A DNA stretch of 64,000 nucleotides from a virus, in the IMG/VR virus record IMGVR_UViG_3300005529_000023, positions 62,001-126,000 of that record; one strand, 5' to 3'. Position numbers and translations under genes: made by a program. The number at the start of each line of letters is the position of its first letter. Positions within the stretch are counted from its first letter, which is position 1. Positions 18,036 through 26,431 of the stretch are shown one piece after another. Under the pieces are notes generated by a model. It was not told the DNA's origin, did not search any database, and saw only the letters and a program-made list of their open reading frames with translations.

Positions 18036-18424
18036 GGAATTCCTTGCATAATGGGCTGGGGCCTGGCGTTACACTTCTTACAGTACGTAAACGTATCGAT
18101 GAGACCAACATATTGATCCCATTCATGTACACAGTTTTGTGGGGTTAGAAGTGCATTTCCAAAATCAATTTTTTGACATTCTTCTTTGCCATCGCTGCGT
18201 TTCACAAACCAAGGCGTAATATCTGGCGGTAAACCACCATCGGGGATATCCCTGAATGCGTCAGAACTTACAAACATGTACTGAAGCAAGGAGGAAGGAT
18301 CTTGGGTAAATCCCAAAATTTTAGTGTCAGGAGGCATTTTCTTCATCATATCGCAAAACAAACTGGCTTTCATGCCATTGCTTTGTAAGAAAGCCACACT
18401 GAAGCCTAATCGAGCGTATTTCAC
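18032..18424 (-). CDS. Hypothetical protein with zinc motif, 130 aa
   Basis: The C-terminal part has CVHEWDQYVG...TYCKKCNA, a C-x-H-x-W...CxxC zinc layout like that in the 2631-3134 protein. The rest is unrecognised. It sits between the polymerase and exonuclease genes with 4-base overlaps, so a replisome role is possible. Confidence 0.65.
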   Translation of the reverse strand: MKYARLGFSVAFLQSNGMKASLFCDMMKKMPPDTKILGFTQDPSSLLQYMFVSSDAFRDIPDGGLPPDITPWFVKRSDGKEECQKIDFGNALLTPQNCVHEWDQYVGLIDTFTYCKKCNARPQPIMQGIP

Positions 18425-19056
18425 TCGGCCTCCAAAAGAGAAATCAAGTCTTGAGACTGACCGCCATCCTTCTTAGATTTCATGATCTCCAGATACTTTT
18501 TGTACACATCAACAGTCATAAGCGTATCTTCTTTGGCGTTGTGTGCCGCTCTCTTTGGAAGCTGCAGGTATTCAACGATAGAACCAAGAGTTCCGAGTTC
18601 CTTGGGAAACCATCCAGCGTCCTTGAAGAAGTCGCAGATTGTCTTGGTATCGATCTTTCCATAGTGAATCATGCTATCCCACTGATCACGAGGAATAAGG
18701 TGTTGATGAGTCCAGTCGATATCGAACTGCACGTTTTGGCCAAGGGGACGAATGTTGCTGTAGCGCCCATTCTTCTTCAGATAGCGCCTTACCATTCCGA
18801 TGATCTTCTCTCGTCCAGCGGAGTAGGGAATGGTCTCGGGATCTGCTAGGTGTGCAGCGATATTGATACCGTTCACTCTCAATGCACCGGCTTCAGCAAT
18901 AGGCATTCTGTCGCCATCTGGCTTCAACTTTAGATAAAGTTCTTCAATGAGCTTGAATTCTTCGTCGAGAATAGCTCCATACCAAGTAAGGAGATCGGCA
19001 GTTGCTGGATTGAGTCCACCAGTTTCAGAGTCAAAAGCGAGATAAAATTGAGCCAT
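18421..19056 (-). CDS. DnaQ-like 3'-5' exonuclease
   Basis: DEDDh signature: FDSETGG (Exo I, residue 8), GQNVQFDIDW (Exo II, near 107) and AAHNAKEDT (Exo III with His, near 171). The length (211 aa) matches proofreading epsilon subunits. It probably proofreads for the PolIII alpha encoded next door. Confidence 0.9.
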   Translation of the reverse strand: MAQFYLAFDSETGGLNPATADLLTWYGAILDEEFKLIEELYLKLKPDGDRMPIAEAGALRVNGINIAAHLADPETIPYSAGREKIIGMVRRYLKKNGRYSNIRPLGQNVQFDIDWTHQHLIPRDQWDSMIHYGKIDTKTICDFFKDAGWFPKELGTLGSIVEYLQLPKRAAHNAKEDTLMTVDVYKKYLEIMKSKKDGGQSQDLISLLEAE

Positions 19057-19340
19057 TATGGTGCGTTCCTTAAATCGTAAAAGGGTTTTGCGCGTTCCTC
19101 TACCAGAATTTCAGTACAAATATCACCGCATTCATCGCAGATAGATACGCAAGGTCCAACAATGAGTTGCCGTACCTCTTTATTGTTCTTGCCGCAAAAA
19201 GAGCAAATGAACATAAAAGTAGGTTGATGTATTTTCCCGATTTCTTCGTTGAGAAGTTTTTCAAACTCTTCTTTTGGTAACTTTTTAAGTTCTTCGAGAA
19301 CTTCTAGGGCGGCTTTTTGTACAGCGGGCGAATTGCTCAT
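19056..19340 (-). CDS. Stand-alone ClpX-type zinc-binding domain protein
   Basis: Residues 46-82 read [11 protein letters not shown]...[15 protein letters not shown], matching the C4 zinc-binding domain at the N-terminus of ClpX. The 94-aa protein has no AAA+ module. In ClpX this domain dimerises and binds adaptors such as SspB and some substrates. A free copy could compete for adaptors or alter ClpXP specificity, which is inference. It lies between the exonuclease and RNase H genes, and phage ClpP is encoded 16 kb away. Confidence 0.85.
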   Translation of the reverse strand: MSNSPAVQKAALEVLEELKKLPKEEFEKLLNEEIGKIHQPTFMFICSFCGKNNKEVRQLIVGPCVSICDECGDICTEILVEERAKPFYDLRNAP

Positions 19341-19981
19341 CGAGACTTTTCCTCTCGGACTTCAAGAGCGCTGCCCCGAGATCCGTGAATTCCTCTATCG
19401 TAGTTTTCTACAATATTAGTCTCAAGATCGACAATTTTCAAGCAATTTTTGTACCAAACGCAAATAACGCCTGATTTCTTAGCTCCGATAAGAGTCTTGC
19501 CTTCTAAAATCGCTTCTGCTTTATCTCTCTTACTGCTCGCGCCAGTCCTGGCCTCATTGGCTAGTTTGTCGCAGCGTTCATTGTGCTCATCGCCTGTGTG
19601 ACCGCGAACATGTCTGAACTTCACACCTAGACGAGCTACCAGGAACTTGAGCTGATGATACTTTTCGATCTTATCTTGTTGCTTAAACCTGTAGCGACCA
19701 GATGCCCAACCAAGGACAAGTTCGCTATCGGAAACAAGAAAGGTTTCTGCCTTAGCTACTTGTTCAAGAGTACAGACTCGCGGAGCAGTTTCTCCAAGCC
19801 ACTTGAGGACAGAGGCAAGTCCTTGGATAGCAGCTTCCATCTCGGCGTCATTATTGGAGGCACCTTCCATGTGACCACAACACTCAGCTATCTTGATGTT
19901 GTCTACTACCATGACATATGCCCAACCGCCTGGCTTGTCCGCAGTTGTAGCGCTACCGTCTGTGTAGACTTCAATCTTCAC
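19337..19981 (-). CDS. rnhA: Ribonuclease HI with C-terminal extension
   Basis: Catalytic residues are in place: YTDGSA (Asp), NNDAEMEAA (Glu), VSDSELV (Asp) and [19 protein letters not shown] (His and Asp). A C-terminal extension of about 60 residues with no recognised domain follows. The enzyme removes RNA primers. It overlaps the ClpX-domain gene by 4 bases. Confidence 0.9.
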   Translation of the reverse strand: MKIEVYTDGSATTADKPGGWAYVMVVDNIKIAECCGHMEGASNNDAEMEAAIQGLASVLKWLGETAPRVCTLEQVAKAETFLVSDSELVLGWASGRYRFKQQDKIEKYHQLKFLVARLGVKFRHVRGHTGDEHNERCDKLANEARTGASSKRDKAEAILEGKTLIGAKKSGVICVWYKNCLKIVDLETNIVENYDRGIHGSRGSALEVREEKSR

Positions 19982-20289
19982 AAGGAACCCTTTCTAATGA
20001 TCTCTTTGTAATGCCTAAGATTCGCAAGATATAGGCTGTTATCGCCATATTCTTCGGCGTCCCTTTCAAGAGCCATAATGAGAAGGTCTGTGTTCCCCTG
20101 ACATTTGAGAGCATAAAAAGCGAGTCTCACAGCGGGATTCTGCCAATCACCGATGAATTTGGTAGTGTAATTGTCTTTTTGATTACCCACCATGCAAAGA
20201 AAGGGCATATCCCTTTCGTTACACTTCTTAGCTAGATCCGCGAGTACAGGAGCAACATGCTCGTCATAGAATTGCTCATTCGGGTTCAT
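19978..20289 (-). CDS. Hypothetical protein, 103 aa
   Basis: Mixed alpha/beta protein with no recognised family. Coupled by overlap to the RNase H gene and to the next small gene. Confidence 0.65.
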   Translation of the reverse strand: MNPNEQFYDEHVAPVLADLAKKCNERDMPFLCMVGNQKDNYTTKFIGDWQNPAVRLAFYALKCQGNTDLLIMALERDAEEYGDNSLYLANLRHYKEIIRKGSL

Positions 20290-20497
20290 GAAGACGAACT
20301 TTCTCTTTAGGTTGTAAAATTGATTTTCTTCCTAGGACAAGTTCTAGTCCTCCAATGAGGTAAGAAACTTCTTCATTTGTGAGATATAAAACATCCCAAT
20401 CGTGCTCATATTCAATGAGAAAATCGACACCGCTTCCATCTTCCCTTTTGGTAAGAGTGATAGCTTTGCCATCGCAGTGGATAGTGATTTTATTCAT
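20276..20497 (-). CDS. Hypothetical protein, 73 aa
   Basis: Small acidic beta-strand-rich protein. No family recognised. Overlaps both neighbouring genes. Confidence 0.6.
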   Translation of the reverse strand: MNKITIHCDGKAITLTKREDGSGVDFLIEYEHDWDVLYLTNEEVSYLIGGLELVLGRKSILQPKEKVRLHEPE

Positions 20498-20711
20498 TTT
20501 CTATCATGTCCTTTCTAAGCAACTTGATAGCGTCTTCGTAAATGGCATGAACCTCTTCTTCAGGGATCATCAGCAATCGCGCTATCACGCTATCTTCTAC
20601 GCCTTCAGGATTTTTTGCAACAAATTTCGATAAGGAATTAGAACATTTTGGACAACGGATGTAGTCCTCTTCCTCACGAACTCGCTTTTGCAGTTCGTCT
20701 TTGTCAGTCAT
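20490..20711 (-). CDS. Small protein with CxxC and sigma region 4-like helix-turn-helix
   Basis: The start is set by GGGAGGAAAGATG. One CPKC motif lies near residue 20. Residues 40-66 (SVIARLLMIPEEEVHAIYEDAI) followed by LLRK resemble sigma-70 region 4.2, with an xIAxxLxIxxxxVxxIxxxAxxxLR pattern. A role at promoters, together with the sigma-like proteins encoded elsewhere in the window, is inference. A generic HTH or zinc protein is the alternative. Confidence 0.6.
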   Translation of the reverse strand: MTDKDELQKRVREEEDYIRCPKCSNSLSKFVAKNPEGVEDSVIARLLMIPEEEVHAIYEDAIKLLRKDMIENE

Positions 20712-21084
20712 CTTTCCTCCCGAAATTCGCATGAAGCACATTGTCGTCTCCCTTTTTGAGCTTCTCGATCTCTTCCTTGATCTTAGCTACAGATGCCTCT
20801 ACTTCAGCCTTCGCTTTATGATAGTGCGCTCTATCGTTCTGTAGAGCGGTCGCCCTTAGTCTGGTTTTCTTCAGATCTTCTTTGGCCTTCTTGTACTCCG
20901 AAGCAATGGGAATAGTGCTGCTATTTTTCAAGCACTTTAGATTTTCTTCTAGAGTGTCTTCTAAGTTGGAAAGAGTATCTAACTCTTTATCCAGGCCAAC
21001 AATAGATGAATGGACCGTATGTAGCCTGATCTCCGCGTCCTTGACGGCACGGTCCAACTTCGCCAGATCTTCTAGCCTTCCCAC
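20704..21084 (-). CDS. Coiled-coil protein, 126 aa
   Basis: Almost the whole length is predicted coiled coil, with repeating Leu/Lys/Glu heptads at residues 1-118. No family recognised. It overlaps the small HTH-like gene by 8 bases. Confidence 0.65.
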   Translation of the reverse strand: MGRLEDLAKLDRAVKDAEIRLHTVHSSIVGLDKELDTLSNLEDTLEENLKCLKNSSTIPIASEYKKAKEDLKKTRLRATALQNDRAHYHKAKAEVEASVAKIKEEIEKLKKGDDNVLHANFGRKDD

Positions 21085-21096
21085 TGATGCTCCAAG

Positions 21097-22728
21097 TTAT
21101 TTTAAACGCCATTTGCCATTGAAGGAGTTGATCATTTGTCTACATCCATTAGGGTAAGTAAGAATTGAACTATGCACCCAATCAGATGGACCTTCGTTGT
21201 AACTCAGTTTCAGGTAGCTAGACGTGCCTGCCTGCCATGCACCACGAAGGATTTCTGGAGAATGAGCATGTCCTGTATTTGACTTTCTATAGGACTTTTC
21301 CATTCCCCTAATGTTCCCACGACTACCCTTTGGCCCCTTATGGCCGTGCGCCCCATGCTGGATACCAGCGATGAAGTAGTCCTCGTCCATGGAAAGCCAA
21401 CGAATCTTGCTCTTGTTCTTCAGGCCGTACATTGTTTCCGCAGCAAACTGAAGTGGGTTGTGCCCATCTTTCATCGCCTTGGCTAAGTCTACGCCGATGG
21501 AGTAGTTGTTAGCGTCCTTAGTCCACCTACCGTGATCTAGCCAACGATCAAGAAAGAGATCGTGATTAGACTTCACAACATCGACTTCTTCCACGTTAGG
21601 GAAGTTGGAAAGCATGTCTAAGTCTTTAGTGAACTGTTTGAGTTCACTTTCCAGATTAAGCAAACCCTTCTGAGCAAGAATAGCTCTACGAATCTGTCTA
21701 TCTTCCTCGTGATGGTTGATGCTCAGGCCATTGAAACCATCGTGAATGAAGAGTCTTTTCGGTTTGACAAGATTACAGACTTCCTTCCATGCCTTTACGG
21801 CCGTAGGATCAGTCTCACCTGAGTGCCAGTCGCCCATTGTGAGGCTTTCAGCGTACATCTTCGTTACGGTATCGCCGAGATAGTAGTCGCCAAGGTCAAC
21901 GAATCCACCTTTGTCATCGGCTTGGATCTGCCTGAAGTGGTAGATATCATCATTTTCGATCTCTACAATGATAGCGCCGACAACATGGTCAAAGTTTGCT
22001 ATGTAAGCAGTTCTCTTACACATATAAGGACTGCAAATTACGTCATCATTGATGTCAAAGTACCTAGGAATAGTAGCTGCACCAGTAGTCATTTCTGCGT
22101 GAGGATTTTTGACGTTACTGACGGGCATGAACTTCAATCTTTGCTTCGGAGAAGCGTAGATGAAAGACCCATTTCCCTGACCAATACGATCCAGGCCGGT
22201 AGTGGGGTCAATTTGTTTGGCACTTAGCTCGATTGAGCACAAAAACAGATTTGAATTCAAGGCGACATCGGCAAAAACAATGGAATCAACCCCAAACTTA
22301 GGGTCCAGGTTCCAACTTCCAGCTGAGGCAGGATCTGCGCAAGGTAGAACTAGTAACTTGGCCTTCTTTTTCTCGCAGAAAGTTTGAATACTATCCAAAA
22401 ACATAGGGTGCGCGGGGCATCCAACTACGCCGGAAGTAATGACAAATCTTTTATGTTTCTTGATGCTCTGTTTGAGAGCTTCGAGGTTTTTCTCAGTGAA
22501 AATGTTGGAGTCGATGACATGGCTGAAAGCCTCGGGGTCATTGTCCGCTGCCCACTCCCGGGCCTTTTCTCTGAGTATGGTTAGATTCGAGAAATAGTGA
22601 CGAAGCTGGTCTCGACTCCAGCCTTTTCTAGATAAATCGGCTCTTCCAGGATACATGCCCGTCACTTTGACGAAGGCGATGTAGTCCTGGATAAGCTTAA
22701 TATGGTTTTCTGTTAGTTCCATAATCAT
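21097..22728 (-). CDS. Calcineurin-like metallophosphoesterase, T5 A1-like
   Basis: The 543-aa protein has a helical N-terminal domain and then a phosphoesterase core with MGDWHSGE (near 297), HDGFNG, SNHDLFLDRWLDHG (near 385), HGAHGHKG and GHAHSPEI (near 489), which together supply the His and Asp metal ligands. The overall layout and C-terminus remind me of the T5 A1 protein, needed for host DNA breakdown and second-step DNA transfer. That assignment is from memory and should be tested by a profile search. Confidence 0.7.
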   Translation of the reverse strand: MIMELTENHIKLIQDYIAFVKVTGMYPGRADLSRKGWSRDQLRHYFSNLTILREKAREWAADNDPEAFSHVIDSNIFTEKNLEALKQSIKKHKRFVITSGVVGCPAHPMFLDSIQTFCEKKKAKLLVLPCADPASAGSWNLDPKFGVDSIVFADVALNSNLFLCSIELSAKQIDPTTGLDRIGQGNGSFIYASPKQRLKFMPVSNVKNPHAEMTTGAATIPRYFDINDDVICSPYMCKRTAYIANFDHVVGAIIVEIENDDIYHFRQIQADDKGGFVDLGDYYLGDTVTKMYAESLTMGDWHSGETDPTAVKAWKEVCNLVKPKRLFIHDGFNGLSINHHEEDRQIRRAILAQKGLLNLESELKQFTKDLDMLSNFPNVEEVDVVKSNHDLFLDRWLDHGRWTKDANNYSIGVDLAKAMKDGHNPLQFAAETMYGLKNKSKIRWLSMDEDYFIAGIQHGAHGHKGPKGSRGNIRGMEKSYRKSNTGHAHSPEILRGAWQAGTSSYLKLSYNEGPSDWVHSSILTYPNGCRQMINSFNGKWRLK

Positions 22729-22746
22729 CCTTTGGTTATTGGATGA

Positions 22747-23346
22747 TTACTGCTGTGCAGCTGGTTGATCCGCCTGTGGAGCCTCTTGCGCGGGAGCCGG
22801 TGCGGCCTCAGCTGGGGCAGCTTCTGCGGCTGGCTGAGGAGTTTCTGCCTTCGTGATGTCGTACACTTCGGCAACCTGTAGACGATACTGCCCTTCCTGA
22901 ACTTGCGTCGTCTCGCCAACCTTGAGTCCGAGGATCTTCTCGCAAACCAAAGGATTGGTTGCCTTGAGCTGAGAGTACACGAACTGATAGCGAGGGTTGA
23001 CGATTGTTCCGTCGTCAGCGATCTCGCGAAGAACTACGAAGGAGTTGTCCGTGATCTGTTCAGCAGCGGACATGAAACCTTGGGCTACCCAATTCTTTAC
23101 CCTGTTCGACATCTCTTCGACGTTATTTTCAATCATGATCTTGCGAATCACATCGTCGTTGATTGGCTGTTCAGAGGAAGCAGCTTTTACGATCGAATTG
23201 ACCTTATTGTCGAGAACCTTCAGGATATCCTTGATGGTCATGACATCGCGAACTAGGTTATCCATCGTTTGAAACAGCGAGATAACTCCCTGTTCTAGAT
23301 CCCTGATCTTTTCAGACGCGCTACGATTATCGGTTTTATTTGACAT
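22747..23346 (-). CDS. Hypothetical protein with coiled coil and Ala/Pro tail
   Basis: Residues 1-60 form a coiled coil. The middle is mixed, with LKVGETTQVQEGQYRLQVAEV near 140 faintly resembling the GreA C-terminal domain. The C-terminus is a low-complexity Ala/Pro/Glu/Gln tail. Function unknown; a transcription-elongation link is weak. Confidence 0.6.
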   Translation of the reverse strand: MSNKTDNRSASEKIRDLEQGVISLFQTMDNLVRDVMTIKDILKVLDNKVNSIVKAASSEQPINDDVIRKIMIENNVEEMSNRVKNWVAQGFMSAAEQITDNSFVVLREIADDGTIVNPRYQFVYSQLKATNPLVCEKILGLKVGETTQVQEGQYRLQVAEVYDITKAETPQPAAEAAPAEAAPAPAQEAPQADQPAAQQ

Positions 23347-23360
23347 GCAATTCTCCTTGA

Positions 23361-23663
23361 TTAGTTTTCGACTTCTTCGCTACCGCGAAGGGCCTGAATT
23401 AGAGTTCTTGTTCTACCGATAGCCGCAGCTACGGAGGTACAACTTCTGTTTAGTGAGGAATCTAGTCCGCTCTTTGGTTCCAGCTTTTCGTTGGAATCCT
23501 GGTGACCATAGCCAAGAATGATGGAATCGAGCGTGTCAAGTTCATTATGTAGATCACTTAGAAAATCTTCGATTTCCTCGGCAGTTTTCATAATCGGCCT
23601 AGCCTTTGGAATTGCCGTTAAATTTTCACAGCTATTGGACTTCGGACTTACCTTATCTCTCAT
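23361..23663 (-). CDS. Hypothetical protein, 100 aa
   Basis: A start 5 codons further upstream exists, but the -10 hexamer ends only 2 bases before it. The start at MRDKV has AAGGA 6 bases upstream inside a plausible transcript. The protein is helical with no known family. Confidence 0.6.
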   Translation of the reverse strand: MRDKVSPKSNSCENLTAIPKARPIMKTAEEIEDFLSDLHNELDTLDSIILGYGHQDSNEKLEPKSGLDSSLNRSCTSVAAAIGRTRTLIQALRGSEEVEN

Positions 23664-23680
23664 TTTGTTTTCCTTCATAC

Positions 23681-23689
23681 CTTATATCA
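23681..23689 (-). promoter_or_regulatory. Extended -10 promoter, TGATATAAG
   Basis: TG-A-TATAAG on the minus strand, between the 343-aa gene and the 100-aa gene. No clear -35 is seen. A transcript starting 7 bases downstream would keep the AAGGA site of the 100-aa gene. Confidence 0.5.
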
Positions 23690-24718
23690 TCCTGGGTTTT
23701 TTGCTGGCATTGTGCTTACCTTCGCGAGAAGCGCTGCCATGCCTGGCGCCCCCTGAATCTGCGTAGCTCTCTGAATCGCCAATGCCGCTTCCTGTTCTGG
23801 CGTTGCAGGAGGAAGTGCGCTGGTCGAAGTTACTCTCTTGGTAGTGGAGCGAATTCTTTCTTGTGTTTCCTTGAGTCTCTTAGCTTGTTCTTCAGCGGAA
23901 AGCGCGTTGATTGGCTTTTCCAGAGGGACGTAACCGAGTTCTTTTTTCAGCTCATCAACTGAGACTCCCTCTTCTGCGGCAACTTGTTCGATGGTGAGAT
24001 CAAGCTGAGTTCTCTTCATGGGAGTAGCGGCCTTAGTTGGAAGCTTAGCAGCAGATGTCTTGGAGTGAAGCTGAGGCTTAGAAGCTGACTTGGGCGCCGT
24101 AGTTCCGCCAATAGGGTTGAGGGTCGTTCTCTTTGGAGCCCTAAGCACGCTAGCTACTTGATTTGCTTCGGCAGTTTCAGTCGCTCCATTAGTAGCCTTG
24201 GAGGCTAGTTTCTTTAAAATATCGACTTCTAGGTCGTTGAATGGACTGGCTACAACGGCGTGCTTTGGAGCTTCTTGTCTCATTCCGAGCATGACTTCCA
24301 TTCTCTCGCGAGCAAAACGCTTGATCTCACGCTCCACATTTTTGATGGCCCGTGCATCAGCTTCCATTCCTTCAAAGAGGCTATGGTTCATGATCATCTT
24401 GTAAAGGTTACCTTGCTCCAGACGAAGACTGGCGTCATTCAGCACCGCAGAAAAATCTTCTTCCTCATCATCGCCATCTGGGAAAAGATCTAGTTCTGGA
24501 TCACCTTCAAAAACAGCAACTTCTGGCTCAGCTGGAGCCGTAAGAGGAGTGAATCCTCGCGACTTTGGCTCTGGCCTATTAGCCGCAGGAAGTGGTGCAG
24601 TGGCCAAGGGCGGAATCAACTGCTGGGCTAGTTCCTGAACGGACTTGCTTTGCTGGACCGAAATAGCGTCTTCTGGCTTGTCCTGAAATTCTTCTTCATT
24701 GTCCCATAGATTGCTCAT
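23687..24718 (-). CDS. Hypothetical low-complexity protein, 343 aa
   Basis: Long Ala/Pro/Thr-rich linkers flank an acidic stretch (DGDDEEEDF near residue 82) and two helical segments. The C-terminal part contains LTIEQVAAEEGVSVDELKKE, a helix-turn-helix-like segment. No enzyme motif. A scaffold or adaptor role is possible, but nothing shows it. Confidence 0.6.
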   Translation of the reverse strand: MSNLWDNEEEFQDKPEDAISVQQSKSVQELAQQLIPPLATAPLPAANRPEPKSRGFTPLTAPAEPEVAVFEGDPELDLFPDGDDEEEDFSAVLNDASLRLEQGNLYKMIMNHSLFEGMEADARAIKNVEREIKRFARERMEVMLGMRQEAPKHAVVASPFNDLEVDILKKLASKATNGATETAEANQVASVLRAPKRTTLNPIGGTTAPKSASKPQLHSKTSAAKLPTKAATPMKRTQLDLTIEQVAAEEGVSVDELKKELGYVPLEKPINALSAEEQAKRLKETQERIRSTTKRVTSTSALPPATPEQEAALAIQRATQIQGAPGMAALLAKVSTMPAKNPG

Positions 24719-25328
24719 TTTTTATCCTTCGAAGATGATAGCAGTATCCAAGCATGAGGGAATCTGCGGTATCTTCATCTTTCTTTCTCAGAGGCACGCT
24801 CAGAAACTGTCCAAACACTTCGTTTGCCCTTCGAATGTTGACGTGTTTTCTGCCGATGCGCCCGATGCGCTTGCCTTCCTCGTTATAAGCCACTTTTCCG
24901 CCGTTCTTTTCCTTATATTTCTTAACGACCTTATTATGCTTACTTTCTTCTTTGGTCATTTTGCATCCGGTCTCACGACGCCATTGTTCGGTCATGAGGT
25001 ACACGGTCTTAATACGAGTCTCTTTCACATATTGTGCCACAAGAAAGTGGATGAATTCAAGGATTTTCTGCGTATGAATCGCTTTACTTCCCGCAGAAGT
25101 CTCTTCAATCACCAAAGTATCTGGAGCATAGTGGTCAATTAATTTCACTATTTCCCTATAGCAGCTATGTGCCCAATCTACGAAATTGATGGGGTAAATA
25201 CCATCTGGCTGGTGGATCTGCGGAATCTGCCCATACATCTCCAGGTCGATACCATCCTTAGTACTGACCATTGAGGCCCAGCCGGTCTTGGTGGAGATAT
25301 CGAGTGCGAGAATGCGTTCATCGATCAT
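24696..25328 (-). CDS. RuvC-like Holliday-junction resolvase/nuclease
   Basis: RNase H-fold acidic residues are visible: LALDISTKTGWA (residue 7), TLVIEET (near 75) and DEDTADSLMLGY (near 189). A basic region (near 145-165) suits DNA binding. Length 210 aa. It would cut branched recombination or packaging intermediates. Confidence 0.8.
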   Translation of the reverse strand: MIDERILALDISTKTGWASMVSTKDGIDLEMYGQIPQIHQPDGIYPINFVDWAHSCYREIVKLIDHYAPDTLVIEETSAGSKAIHTQKILEFIHFLVAQYVKETRIKTVYLMTEQWRRETGCKMTKEESKHNKVVKKYKEKNGGKVAYNEEGKRIGRIGRKHVNIRRANEVFGQFLSVPLRKKDEDTADSLMLGYCYHLRRIKNEQSMGQ

Positions 25329-25576
25329 AGGATCTGCTTCGATAGCCCCTCTATTTCCTTTTGGAGTTTGCCGATTTCTTTCTCTATGAACTCCATTTTC
25401 ATGCGAACCCTAGCGTTGTGGTGCTGCTTTTTGCGTTCGTTCCTGCGCCTTTTGAGTTCTTCAGCAATTTCTGCCGAAGTGTAGTCTTTCAGCTTTTTTA
25501 CTGGCGTACATGCGTAACAAGCCAAGTAAGCAGTGTCGGGACTTCCGCAGTTATCGCAGCGACCTACGTGTCTCAT
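25325..25576 (-). CDS. Zinc-finger coiled-coil protein, 83 aa
   Basis: N-terminal CDNCGSPDTAYLACYAC gives two CxxC pairs. A Lys/Arg-rich coiled coil follows (residues 35-83). It overlaps the RuvC-like gene by 4 bases. Nucleic-acid binding is likely but not shown. Confidence 0.7.
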   Translation of the reverse strand: MRHVGRCDNCGSPDTAYLACYACTPVKKLKDYTSAEIAEELKRRRNERKKQHHNARVRMKMEFIEKEIGKLQKEIEGLSKQIL

Positions 25577-25797
25577 TTGTCAACATCCCACTCTTCACAG
25601 AAGTAGTGATTTAGCCCATAGGCCATCTCATTCTTCAGAAAACAGTAGGTGTTGGTAATCCTACTATTGTCCTTATAGTCGTGCTTGAACATTTGCATGC
25701 CCTGTTCCATCACGATCACATCGTAATAGTATTTTCTAGGCTGACTAGCACAGGAAAACAGTCCAAACATTAGAAATGGGATAAGGTACTTGATCAC
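25573..25797 (-). CDS. Small lipoprotein
   Basis: MIKYLIPFLMFGLFSC is a signal peptide with a lipobox (LFSC), so Cys16 should be lipidated and the mature 59-aa protein held in the host envelope. Phage lipoproteins often act in superinfection exclusion or lysis (Rz1-like), but this is not Pro-rich like Rz1. Role unknown. Confidence 0.7.
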   Translation of the reverse strand: MIKYLIPFLMFGLFSCASQPRKYYYDVIVMEQGMQMFKHDYKDNSRITNTYCFLKNEMAYGLNHYFCEEWDVDK

Positions 25798-26084
25798 GCT
25801 CCACCTTTTTCTTTAATTAAAGAAACAAGGTACTTGATTCTTTTCTTGTTCTCTTTGCGAGGTTCGGTATAGACCGAGGCCAGTTCCTTCACCTCAGCCT
25901 TGGCAGCCGAAAGCTGTTCATCATTCTTTTGGTTTTCATCGTGTTCAGACTGAGCCTTTGCGATGTCACCAAGACGGCCACGAAGTTGATCGACAGAAAG
26001 TCCGACTACCTCGCCAACGAAAGCCGAATCTTCCTTTTCCATCTTCTCTTCAAACGTAAGTTTCTTTTTAGGTGCTTTAGCCAT
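25794..26084 (-). CDS. Hypothetical helical protein, 96 aa
   Basis: Charged helical protein with Lys-rich ends. No family recognised. Overlaps the lipoprotein gene by 4 bases. Confidence 0.6.
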   Translation of the reverse strand: MAKAPKKKLTFEEKMEKEDSAFVGEVVGLSVDQLRGRLGDIAKAQSEHDENQKNDEQLSAAKAEVKELASVYTEPRKENKKRIKYLVSLIKEKGGA

Positions 26085-26087
26085 GAT

Positions 26088-26423
26088 TTACTCCCTGTAG
26101 TCTATTTTCACTTGTCTTTTGAGCAAGTGCATTTTGTTCAAGTACGAAATAACAGCTTCTATCATAGCTACATGAGGCGTTTCGCTGGAATCGAGCGGTC
26201 TCTTTGAGACCTTCATCGGAAGCTTTGCCTTACTGTAGTTACTCTTGGCTGTACTCATGATATCGAACAAATCTTGTGAGTTAACGACGTGCTCTAGGCT
26301 GCTGATCTCAAAGTGCTTGTGGAAGATCATCTTTAGCCAGACAAGTCTTTCGTCCCGGCGCAGGTTAGCTTCTTTTTCCAGGTATTCCCTAAGCTCGCTA
26401 TCTAGCCTTTGCGGGTCACTCAT
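26088..26423 (-). CDS. Hypothetical protein, 111 aa
   Basis: Helical soluble protein, unrecognised. It lies 8 bases downstream of the SbcC-like gene and is probably cotranscribed with it. Confidence 0.6.
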   Translation of the reverse strand: MSDPQRLDSELREYLEKEANLRRDERLVWLKMIFHKHFEISSLEHVVNSQDLFDIMSTAKSNYSKAKLPMKVSKRPLDSSETPHVAMIEAVISYLNKMHLLKRQVKIDYRE

Positions 26424-26431
26424 GCACGCTC

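Noticed and set aside
22747-23346. GreA-type transcription factor
   Set aside because: Only a short C-terminal segment is vaguely similar and the N-terminal coiled coil does not match. Kept as hypothetical.
25573-25797. Rz1-like spanin
   Set aside because: It has a lipobox, but lacks the Pro-rich short form and an overlapping Rz gene.
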